A stretch of 13,270 nt of DNA from CAZIMM01 sp964540415 (GTDB lineage: Bacteria; Bacillota; Clostridia; Oscillospirales; Acutalibacteraceae): NCBI GenBank assembly GCA_964540415.1, contig CAZIMM010000057.1:1-13270 (forward strand), read 5' to 3'. The translations under genes were made by a program, and so were the position numbers. Below, piece by piece: positions 6,808-13,270 of the stretch (positions are counted from its first letter, which is position 1; each line of letters starts with the position of its first letter). The notes under the pieces are model-generated. The model was not told the origin of the DNA, made no database searches, and worked only from the letters and a program-made list of their open reading frames with translations.

Positions 6808-8056
6808 TCCGATGTGCGAAGAAAAAACAAAAAAGTGCATTGAACTGCTCTCTCCCGCAGGGGATGCAGAGCGGTTGCACTTTGCCGTAAACTACGGAGC
6901 GGATGCGGTTTATCTCGGAGGGAAAGCCTTCGGGATGCGCGCCGCTCCGCAAAATTTTACGTTTGAAGAACTTGACTCCGCGGTTGATTACTGCCACAAA
7001 AGGGGAGTGCGGGTTTATCTGACCTGTAATACTCTTCCGCGAAACGATGAAATCGAAGCACTGCCCGGTTTCCTTGATGCTGCAAAGTCCTGCGGCGTGG
7101 ACGCGCTGATTGTCACCGACCTTGGTGTTATCTCTCTTGCAAAACAGTATGCACCGGGAGTGCCGCTGCATATCTCAACGCAAAACGGAATTGTAAATTA
7201 TGCCGCGGCGCGGGAACTGCACAAGCTCGGTGCTTCGCGTGTTGTGCTGGCACGCGAACTGTCACTTGCGGACATTGCACAAATCAAAGCAAAGGTATCC
7301 GGTGAGCTTGAGCTTGAATGCTTTGTTCACGGGGCAATGTGCGTTTCTTTTTCCGGTAGATGTCTGCTGTCAAATTATCTTGCAAGCAGAGACTCAAACG
7401 CCGGCGAATGCGCACAGCCTTGTCGCTGGAAATACAGCCTCGTTGAAGAAAAGCGCCCCGGAGAGTTCTATCCCATTGATGAGGATTCCGACGGTACATA
7501 TATTTTGAATGCACGCGATATGTGCATGATTGAGCATATTCCAGAGCTTGTTGACGCGGGAGTTACAAGCTTCAAGATTGAGGGCAGGGCAAAGTCCGCT
7601 TATTACACCGCCGCGGTAACAAACGCATACCGCAGTGCGATTGACGGTTATTATTATTCAGCCAACAAGGACGAATACAAAATCGAGCCTTGGATTGGTG
7701 AAGAAATGAACAGGGTCAGCTCGCGTGAATACTGCACAGGATTTTTCTTCGGCTCTCCGAAGGACAATGCGCAGATTTTTTATAAAGGCGGTTACAAGAG
7801 AGACTGGGACGTTGTTGCGGTTGTTCAAAGCAGTGAAAACGGCAGATTGTTTCTTCAACAGCGCAACAGAATCTTTGAGGGAGACAGTGTTGAAATTCTG
7901 GTGCGCGGCAAGCCGCCGATTGAAGCACGGGCGACATGTCTGCAAAATGAAAGCGGCGAGGCAATTGAAGCCACACCGCATCCGATGATGTTTTTCAGTT
8001 TTGAATATGACGGCGAAATCCCGGCAGGTTCACTTGTCAGAAAGCAGAGAAGCTGA
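6797..8056 (+). CDS. U32 family protein, TrhP/YrrO-like (probable tRNA uridine hydroxylation factor)
   Basis: This 419-residue protein belongs to the U32 (formerly 'peptidase U32') family. The opening IELLSPAGDAERLHFAVNYG and ADAVYLGGKAFGMRAAPQNF is the family N-terminus. The PROSITE-type U32 signature is at residues 174-192 (ECFVHGAMCVSFSGRCLLS). Cys182, Cys189, Cys205 and Cys243 have spacing close to that of the [4Fe-4S] cysteines reported for the relative UbiU, so an iron-sulfur cluster is plausible. The family members YegQ/TrhP and YrrN/YrrO are needed for prephenate-dependent 5-hydroxyuridine formation at tRNA position 34; older labels call them collagenase-like proteases. ATG 6797 overlaps mltG by 11 bases; GGAGGT at 6780-6785 is 11 bases upstream. 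ATG 6812 is an alternative without a clear site. The 3' end overlaps nagB on the other strand. Confidence 0.92.
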   Translation: MQNNPMCEEKTKKCIELLSPAGDAERLHFAVNYGADAVYLGGKAFGMRAAPQNFTFEELDSAVDYCHKRGVRVYLTCNTLPRNDEIEALPGFLDAAKSCGVDALIVTDLGVISLAKQYAPGVPLHISTQNGIVNYAAARELHKLGASRVVLARELSLADIAQIKAKVSGELELECFVHGAMCVSFSGRCLLSNYLASRDSNAGECAQPCRWKYSLVEEKRPGEFYPIDEDSDGTYILNARDMCMIEHIPELVDAGVTSFKIEGRAKSAYYTAAVTNAYRSAIDGYYYSANKDEYKIEPWIGEEMNRVSSREYCTGFFFGSPKDNAQIFYKGGYKRDWDVVAVVQSSENGRLFLQQRNRIFEGDSVEILVRGKPPIEARATCLQNESGEAIEATPHPMMFFSFEYDGEIPAGSLVRKQRS

Positions 8057-8755
8057 GTCTTCATCAATAAACAGTGTCCAATCTTTGTGGGAACGAAGCA
8101 TTGCAGCGGGCAGCATCGGAGTTGCCTCATCGTGTAAAGCGGCGTTCACAGCCCATGCCTTAACCTTGTGAGGAACGCAGGAGATGATTTTTTCGCACTG
8201 CATAATGCGGTAAACTGTCATTGAAACAGCCTGCTTCGGAACCTCGTCAACATTTGCGAACCAACCCTCACCGACCTGCTGACGCTTGCAGGTGTCGTTG
8301 AGATTAACAATTATGTAAGCCTCTTTCGTTTCTAAATCGGCAGGCGGGTCATTGAACGCAATGTGGCCGTTTTCACCGATGCCGATAAGCCCCAGGTCAA
8401 CCGGGCGTTCGAGAAGCTTCGCCGATATTTCCGCAATACCCTCCGGTGTTCCGTCAACAAAAAATGCGTTCTTCAGGTTGACCTTTGAAACAAAGCGTTC
8501 CTTCAGGTATTTGCGGAAGCTTGCCTTGTGCGTTTCCGGCAGGCCGACATATTCGTCAAGATGGAACATTTCCACGCTGCTCCAGTCCACGTCGCTTTTT
8601 ATCAGCGCCTCAAACGTTTCAAATTGCGACGAGCCGGTCGAAACAACGATTCTTGCATAGCCGTTATCGGCTATTTTTTGTTTCAGATACTCTGCCGCAA
8701 GAGCGGCAGCACGGTTACCGAGCTCTTGTGCATCCCTGCAAATTACTACACTCAC
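8030..8755 (-). CDS. nagB: Glucosamine-6-phosphate deaminase family protein (NagB-like)
   Basis: NagB isomerises and deaminates glucosamine-6-phosphate to fructose-6-phosphate and ammonia, linking amino sugars to glycolysis. The 241-residue product matches the short non-allosteric form (B. subtilis NagB is about 242; E. coli 266). FHLDEYVGLP has the catalytic aspartate Asp67, and GIGENGHIAFNDP has His131. At the positions of E. coli Asp141 and Glu148 it has Asn129 and Asp136. The phosphate loop is STGSSQFETF rather than TGGTP, and RQQVGEGWF is present; both mark a separate subfamily sometimes mislabelled 6-phosphogluconolactonase. The start is GTG 8755-8753, with GGAGAG at 8768-8763 seven bases upstream. 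It lies 4 bases after the glycosyltransferase stop and overlaps the convergent U32 gene by 27 bases at its own 3' end. Confidence 0.88.
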   Translation of the reverse strand: MSVVICRDAQELGNRAAALAAEYLKQKIADNGYARIVVSTGSSQFETFEALIKSDVDWSSVEMFHLDEYVGLPETHKASFRKYLKERFVSKVNLKNAFFVDGTPEGIAEISAKLLERPVDLGLIGIGENGHIAFNDPPADLETKEAYIIVNLNDTCKRQQVGEGWFANVDEVPKQAVSMTVYRIMQCEKIISCVPHKVKAWAVNAALHDEATPMLPAAMLRSHKDWTLFIDEDSASLLSDK

Positions 8756-8759
8756 AATA

Positions 8760-11381
8760 TCACTCTCCGCTTTCTTTTATCAGCGCTTGATACAGTCTCT
8801 CCCTGTGATTGCCCTTTTCAAGGAAGAAACCGTCCATGCGCTTTTTATATTCTTCATTTGGCACACAGTTGTTTTCAAGCAGTTCTTCAAGAGCTTGCAG
8901 AAGCTCGGCTGAATTCTGCGTGAACGGACCGAATCCTTCGGTTTCAATGTGCAGGTCCAGCCTGCGGTAGGTGTGAGTCACACCTGCAAGAAAAAGGTCA
9001 TAATCCGGAACAAAATAGATTATCGGTCGCTCAAGATAAACAAAATTATATGCGATTGAGGAAAAGTCCGTTATCATGATATTGTAATCATTGAGCTTTA
9101 CTTCGCCGGAAGCAATGTTAACCCGCTTGCTGTCAATTTTGAACAGCTTGTTGTAAGGCTGAAAAATCGGGTGATTTTTGAAATCAAGAGTCATGTTATA
9201 GCGTTCGAGCAGACTGTCAAGCTCCGGAGAGTTGAGAAAAGATGAAATCTCTGCGAAAAAACCCGAATTGAGAAAGTTGTTTTCTGTGAGAGTCCGCTTG
9301 CCGTGGACGTATCTCCCGATGAGGTTTCTGCGCCAGGAAGGAGAAAAAAGTATTTTGCCCTTGGGCGCAGTCAAAGTATCAATGTTGTCAAGGCTGGGCA
9401 TACCGCTCTGAATGAGCTGGTCGGGTGAATAGTTGTAGCTCTCGGTAAGCTTATTATATTCAAACTGGGAGGATATTACAACCTTGTCCGCACCGCTCAT
9501 TTCGCGGGAATACATGTCAGCAAGCTTTGCGTGCATAACGCCGTGCTGAAGATAAATGAATTCATAATCCGGCAGGTCAGTGTAATGATAAAGCGGATCA
9601 GATCCGAACGGAGTGCAGACATCACGCTCAATATACGAAGTCAGCAGCTTTGAACAGCTGAAATAAAGCCGCATATGCTTTTCACTGCGAAACGACACAA
9701 CATTGCGCTGCTCACGCCTTGTGAACAGCTCGTCGCGATTCGGCAGGTTGTTTGCAACATAAAACCTGCGGACACCGTCATTTTTATAAATGTCATGCTT
9801 GAACTGATAGTATGCATTGTCAACAAAGCCGTCCCTGTCGGTGTAAAGCCAAATTTCACCGTGCTCGGGAAACAGTGCCAGCTGTCGAAGAAGAAATGCC
9901 AGCTTGTGGTTTTTCAGATAGTATTTCTCAAGTCCGATTTTTGCAGCGGAGCGTAGGGCAGCGGAGGCTTCGTTAATTGTCAGGCACATTGAACTGTCGG
10001 CGCGTTCAACTATAAAGTCACCGCGAACAACTCTTTTACGCTGTTCGTTAATTGCACAGCGGCGCGAAAACACGAAATAAACCGGGAACTCATGCCCCGC
10101 TAAATTCGCAAACATTTTGATTGTGTTCTTGCTTTCAAGAGGAATATCAACAATATATTCAAAGAATTTGAACGAAACCTCTGAGCCGAAACGCGGACTG
10201 TTGTGCGAATCAACCAGGTCAAGCGGAATACCGTTGCCTCTGTTGTTGACAATTCTAAGCCTCACTCCGTCAAACTCGGCGAGGGGGCTCTTTGTGAACC
10301 CCTCAAGATGAAGCATGTTTTCCTTGATTCTGATTCTTGTGATGTTGACCGTGAACGCAGAGCCCTTGTAAATCGGAATACCCTTGATGTTGATGATGAA
10401 GCTGTTTTCCTCAAAGCTCACCTGTATGCCGCCGTGCTTCACCTTAATCAAATGAATTTTCTGGTCAAGCAGGAGATAGGGAGCACTCAGAATCACTTCA
10501 TCGTCCAGCTGTTCGATGAGTGCCTTGACTCTTGCACAAGCCTTTTCAAATTCCTCGGTTTCATAGTGATAAGGCAGGAGAATATCCTTTTCGGTTTTCC
10601 ACGAAAAATCATTGAGATAATATGCCTGAATGCCCTTTGGCATTTCACCAGCGGGGAAGGATGCAAACAGCTCCTCCCAATATTTCATGGTTGATTCAAA
10701 AATGTAGTAAGCGTAAAAATAACTTGAAACCGTACTTTCCGCACGGTAAAGGTAGAGGTATTCACAACAATCGCAAAAACCGATGGTGAGCTTTTCACGC
10801 ACGGTCGCAATGCAGTATTTCATGTCCTCGTGAAGCGGAACTTCGTCGAACATAAGGTTGCTTTCAAATCGGTTTTTGATGACGATATTCATTGCCGACT
10901 GCGCGATGTGAACGTTTTCCGGCTTTGTCAAATCATAAACGCCGGAGATGTTCATGATTTTGTATCTGGAATGAGGAGGAGCGCGAAAACCCTTTTCGTC
11001 AACGCGTATAAGCCTGTAGGTCACAAGGTCCGTTTCATCGTAATGCGCGTCAAAAAAATCGGCGATGCTGGCCATTGTGTTTAGCGAAACCGTGTCGTCC
11101 GCATCGAGAAAGAGAATATATTTTCCCTTTGCCTCGTGCAGACCGAGATTGCGCGCAGTGGACTGACCGCCGTTCTCCTTGTGAAAAACACGGAAGGCGG
11201 AGTTGCGCGCGGCATATTCGTTGCATATTTTGAGACTGCTGTCTGTCGAGCCGTCATCAATGAGCAAGTATTCAACCGTAGTCAGATCAATTGTCTGCAT
11301 GAGCAGACAATCAAGGCACTTTTTCAGAAAGTCCTCGGAGTTATAAATCGGAACGATGACAGAAATCCTGATCTCGTTCAA
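8760..11381 (-). CDS. GT2 glycosyltransferase fused to CDP-glycerol glycerophosphotransferase-like domain
   Basis: This is an 873-residue, apparently peripheral cytoplasmic enzyme for a cell-surface glycopolymer. Residues 1 to about 240 are a GT-A/GT2 domain: VIVPIYN at 9-14, IDDGSTD at 41-47, NGGQSTARN at 70-78 and the metal-binding DADD at 93-96. About 500-865 resemble the TagF-type glycerophosphotransferase domain: LQHG with His613, PSWR, NHP with His737, and ITDFSSIAYNFVYLERP with Asp772 and Ser774. Between them lies a beta-rich stretch (about 315-455) that I cannot assign. Similar fusions are annotated as bifunctional glycosyltransferase/CDP-glycerol:glycerophosphate glycerophosphotransferase, suggesting teichoic-acid-like synthesis; the acceptor is unknown. 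The start is TTG at 11381-11379, with AAAGGGG 8 bases upstream; there is no ATG nearby in frame. MATE lies 24 bases upstream and nagB 4 bases downstream. Confidence 0.9.
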   Translation of the reverse strand: MNEIRISVIVPIYNSEDFLKKCLDCLLMQTIDLTTVEYLLIDDGSTDSSLKICNEYAARNSAFRVFHKENGGQSTARNLGLHEAKGKYILFLDADDTVSLNTMASIADFFDAHYDETDLVTYRLIRVDEKGFRAPPHSRYKIMNISGVYDLTKPENVHIAQSAMNIVIKNRFESNLMFDEVPLHEDMKYCIATVREKLTIGFCDCCEYLYLYRAESTVSSYFYAYYIFESTMKYWEELFASFPAGEMPKGIQAYYLNDFSWKTEKDILLPYHYETEEFEKACARVKALIEQLDDEVILSAPYLLLDQKIHLIKVKHGGIQVSFEENSFIINIKGIPIYKGSAFTVNITRIRIKENMLHLEGFTKSPLAEFDGVRLRIVNNRGNGIPLDLVDSHNSPRFGSEVSFKFFEYIVDIPLESKNTIKMFANLAGHEFPVYFVFSRRCAINEQRKRVVRGDFIVERADSSMCLTINEASAALRSAAKIGLEKYYLKNHKLAFLLRQLALFPEHGEIWLYTDRDGFVDNAYYQFKHDIYKNDGVRRFYVANNLPNRDELFTRREQRNVVSFRSEKHMRLYFSCSKLLTSYIERDVCTPFGSDPLYHYTDLPDYEFIYLQHGVMHAKLADMYSREMSGADKVVISSQFEYNKLTESYNYSPDQLIQSGMPSLDNIDTLTAPKGKILFSPSWRRNLIGRYVHGKRTLTENNFLNSGFFAEISSFLNSPELDSLLERYNMTLDFKNHPIFQPYNKLFKIDSKRVNIASGEVKLNDYNIMITDFSSIAYNFVYLERPIIYFVPDYDLFLAGVTHTYRRLDLHIETEGFGPFTQNSAELLQALEELLENNCVPNEEYKKRMDGFFLEKGNHRERLYQALIKESGE
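8763..8768 (-). promoter_or_regulatory. Ribosome binding site of nagB
   Basis: On the minus strand GGAGAG lies inside the last codons of the glycosyltransferase gene, 7 bases before the GTG start at 8755. It supports this non-ATG start and co-translation with the upstream gene. Confidence 0.6.
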
Positions 11382-11389
11382 TTGAATTT

Positions 11390-11396
11390 CCCCTTT
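11390..11396 (-). promoter_or_regulatory. Ribosome binding site supporting the TTG start of the glycosyltransferase
   Basis: On the minus strand AAAGGGG ends 8 bases before TTG 11381. The GT2 core starts within eight residues of this codon, so the TTG is the sensible start even though it is a rare start codon. Confidence 0.6.
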
Positions 11397-11405
11397 TTTG
11401 AAGAA

Positions 11406-12785
11406 TCAGCTTGCCTGCTCATGCGAGTAGTTGAGCTGTTTTATCCATTTTTTGCTTGCAAACCGACGAGAACACAACACAATTTTGATTAGATCCTCGC
11501 TTACAAAAATAGCGAAAACCGTCAAGGTGAACGGCGCGTGCAGAACAAGCCCCATGACTGCAACAACCGGTATTGCAAGAAAATAAACTGTGACAATATC
11601 GTATAACATGCCGATTTTCGTGTCGCCTCCGGCACGAAAGATGCCGACAATGAACATATATGGGAACATACGCACTGGAAACCAGAATCCGTACATCATC
11701 AGCAGCTTTGATGCAGTTGCAACAACCTCGGGCTCCTGGTTGGAGGTGGGCAGGATTCCGAGCAAAACATCCCTTAAGACAATCAGTGCCAGTCCGCAGA
11801 TAATTGCGAGCATGGGTGTGATTTTCAAAAAACGCTTTGCAAGCCGGTAGGCGCCGTCAATTTGACCTGAGCCTATTGTTTTCCCCACCATGATTGCGCA
11901 GGCGTGGCACAGCCCGACAAAGAAAATGAATGCAAGCTGTTCAAGTGAATTGAACATGGTGTAAGCCGCATAATTGCTGTTTCCCATGCGGGCGAGAACC
12001 ATACTGTATACGTTGGTGCCGGCTGCCCAGAGACCTTCGTTGAGAACAACGGGCAGAGCTGTTTTAATGAAGCGGCGAACAAGTTCAGCGTCAAAGAGGA
12101 ATATTTCTCTCGGAGATGCTCTGGTGACACGCTTTCGCACGTAGGCGACCGTCCAAATAAGCACTGCCTGAACAGCCATCGCGATTACTGTTGCGATTGC
12201 GGCACCGCGAAGCCCGAGCTTCGGCGCTCCGAATTTACCGTAAATAAGAATATAGTTAAGCACCGTGTTTGTGCAAATTGACACAATCGAGCAAATGAGC
12301 GGAGTTATAACGTCCTCCGTTGCGCGCAGTGTTATGCTGACGCTCATTGTGAAGCCGCAGAATACGCCGTACAGCGCAACGCTGCGCAAATAAATCGCGC
12401 CTTCTCTGATGAGAACAGGGTCGTCCGTAAAAACCGACATGAGCTGTGTCGGAAAAAACATGGCTGACAGAGTGTAAAAAAGTCCGAATACAAGTGAAAA
12501 AATCATTGCAAGCCCGAAGGTGTTGCGAATTTTTTTGATGTCGCGCGCACCCCAGAACTGCGCAATGAGTGCAGATGAACCTGAGCTGACACCGAAAATT
12601 ATCAGGTTAATCAAAAAGCCCCATCTTTGAGCAACTCCAATTGCCGCAGTTTCCGTTGTTCCCAGACCGATTACCATTGCTGTGTCAACAAGCTGTGCGC
12701 AGGTTGTTAAAAGCTGCTGAAAGGCTATCGGCAGGGCGAGCCTGAGCATTGAAGAGTAAAATCCTCGTTCCTTTTCTTGTTTCAT
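11406..12785 (-). CDS. MATE family efflux transporter
   Basis: This is a 459-residue integral membrane protein of the multidrug and toxic compound extrusion (MATE) family, expected to export a substrate in exchange for H+ or Na+. It opens MKQEKERGFYSSMLRLALPI and then AFQQLLTTCAQLVDTAMVIG, the typical first helix with the conserved VDT. About twelve hydrophobic segments can be picked out by eye, arranged as two related halves; the second half opens near FIKTALPVVLNEGLWAAG. The loop GLRGAAIATVIA is a frequent MATE element, as is IAQFWGARD. Substrate cannot be predicted. Because it sits just upstream of a glycopolymer glycosyltransferase, export of a related compound is imaginable but unproven. 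The ATG start at 12785 has GGGG about 11 bases upstream, a weak site. Confidence 0.93.
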   Translation of the reverse strand: MKQEKERGFYSSMLRLALPIAFQQLLTTCAQLVDTAMVIGLGTTETAAIGVAQRWGFLINLIIFGVSSGSSALIAQFWGARDIKKIRNTFGLAMIFSLVFGLFYTLSAMFFPTQLMSVFTDDPVLIREGAIYLRSVALYGVFCGFTMSVSITLRATEDVITPLICSIVSICTNTVLNYILIYGKFGAPKLGLRGAAIATVIAMAVQAVLIWTVAYVRKRVTRASPREIFLFDAELVRRFIKTALPVVLNEGLWAAGTNVYSMVLARMGNSNYAAYTMFNSLEQLAFIFFVGLCHACAIMVGKTIGSGQIDGAYRLAKRFLKITPMLAIICGLALIVLRDVLLGILPTSNQEPEVVATASKLLMMYGFWFPVRMFPYMFIVGIFRAGGDTKIGMLYDIVTVYFLAIPVVAVMGLVLHAPFTLTVFAIFVSEDLIKIVLCSRRFASKKWIKQLNYSHEQAS

Positions 12786-12813
12786 GCAGTATTATTCCCC
12801 ATGATTTTTATTA

Positions 12814-13270
12814 TTATGCGACTGTCGGGTCGTAGTCCGTCGCGTTAATCTGGCAGGCGATTCCCGCGGCACTTGTAGGAGGATACCAGTATACTCCGAA
12901 GCAAAGGCCCTTGTTGCTTGAATAGAACATGGCAACACTCTCGGGAGCCTTGTCCGGCACATTGGCGCGTGAGTTATTGTCCTTGAAGCCGGCAGCCTCG
13001 AGAGAGGAGATATACGAAAGATATTGCTCATAGGTCAATGAAGAAAACTGAATGTTGACATTCTGGCCCTTGTTGTTTTTGTAGCTGCTGACCTTTGATG
13101 GTCTGACAGGTGCTTTCGGAACACTTGCAAAAAACTCATCATCCGGCCAGGATGTATTAACAGCCGACGGACGCCCGGTGATGAGAGAGTCCTGTGTGAC
13201 AGGCTGCGTTGTGCCGGAGTGCGGCAATGTCAGAAGTGTTGTTGCCTCGTTGAGATATGTTGTGTAAATC
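12814..13270 (-). CDS. Hypothetical protein, C-terminal part (5' end outside window)
   Basis: This frame is open to the window edge, giving at least 151 residues with the N-terminus missing. A TTG at 13227 is only an internal leucine codon candidate, since the frame continues upstream without a stop. The visible part has a Ser/Thr/Pro-rich segment, then WPDDEFFASVPKAP, a lysine-rich turn, and a domain with LTYEQYLSYISSLEAAGF, followed by strands such as LCFGVYWYPP. The layout resembles small clostridial secreted lipoproteins that carry a short alpha/beta domain with an 'eYl.yi..Le.aGF' helix (possibly the DUF6591 type), but I cannot confirm this. There is no catalytic motif. A signal or lipoprotein peptide would be expected beyond the window. 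It precedes the MATE gene by 28 bases and may be co-transcribed with it. Confidence 0.7.
   Translation of the reverse strand, partial: IYTTYLNEATTLLTLPHSGTTQPVTQDSLITGRPSAVNTSWPDDEFFASVPKAPVRPSKVSSYKNNKGQNVNIQFSSLTYEQYLSYISSLEAAGFKDNNSRANVPDKAPESVAMFYSSNKGLCFGVYWYPPTSAAGIACQINATDYDPTVA

Noticed and set aside
8528..8923. A 131-codon plus-strand open frame across the nagB/glycosyltransferase junction.
   Set aside because: It is antisense to two well-supported genes, has no recognisable domain or good ribosome site, and its composition reflects the complementary frame.
8969..8985. A perfect inverted repeat with 8-base arms around a single central base (AGGTGTGA-G-TCACACCT).
   Set aside because: It lies in the coding sequence of the glycosyltransferase (residues around GVTHTYR), has no T-run and no relation to a start or stop. 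One such palindrome in 13 kb can occur by chance.
1..13270. Mobile elements, CRISPR repeats, tRNA/rRNA genes, toxin-antitoxin or defence modules.
   Set aside because: No transposase, integrase, repeated spacer structure, cloverleaf or defence-type domain was seen on either strand; nearly all bases are taken by ordinary metabolic, envelope and transport genes.

Overview
The window looks like chromosomal housekeeping DNA from an anaerobic, low-to-moderate-GC Firmicute, most likely a gut-type clostridium (Oscillospiraceae/Ruminococcaceae-like). This is an inference from four things. There is a bacterial V-type (A/V) ATP synthase. An mltG-U32 gene pair is arranged much as in Firmicutes. A GT2-TagF-type fusion points to teichoic-acid-like glycopolymer synthesis. 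Genes are packed tightly with strong Shine-Dalgarno sites. No rRNA, tRNA, CRISPR array, insertion sequence, phage gene or attachment site was seen, and no gene-free stretch exceeds about 70 bases.

Plus strand, 1-8056, reads as one or two co-directional operons. First come the end of the V-ATPase operon (ntpB, truncated by the window start, then ntpD). After a 69-base gap follow tmk, a DUF2156 protein, a GNAT acetyltransferase, a DJ-1/PfpI-family protein, 5-formyltetrahydrofolate cyclo-ligase, mltG and a U32-family protein. Spacing is very tight: tmk/DUF2156 overlap by 8 bases, DJ-1/cyclo-ligase by 4 (ATGA) and mltG/U32 by 11, so translational coupling is likely. The cargo mixes dTTP supply, folate salvage, peptidoglycan glycan-strand termination and probable tRNA wobble-uridine hydroxylation.

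Minus strand, 13270-8030, is a second operon read towards the first. It holds a secreted-type hypothetical protein (its N-terminus lies beyond the window), a MATE-family transporter, an 873-residue protein with an N-terminal GT2 glycosyltransferase and a C-terminal CDP-glycerol glycerophosphotransferase-like domain, and a NagB-family deaminase. A link between amino-sugar metabolism and cell-surface polymer assembly is plausible, but it rests on neighbourhood only.

The two operons meet tail to tail. The last 27 bases of the U32 gene are also the last 27 bases of nagB, with no recognisable terminator hairpin between them.

I see no evidence for a novel defence, mobile or regulatory system. The most open questions are the role of the beta-rich middle part of the glycosyltransferase fusion, the true substrate of the divergent NagB subfamily, the long acidic cytoplasmic tail of MltG, and the unidentified protein at the right edge.
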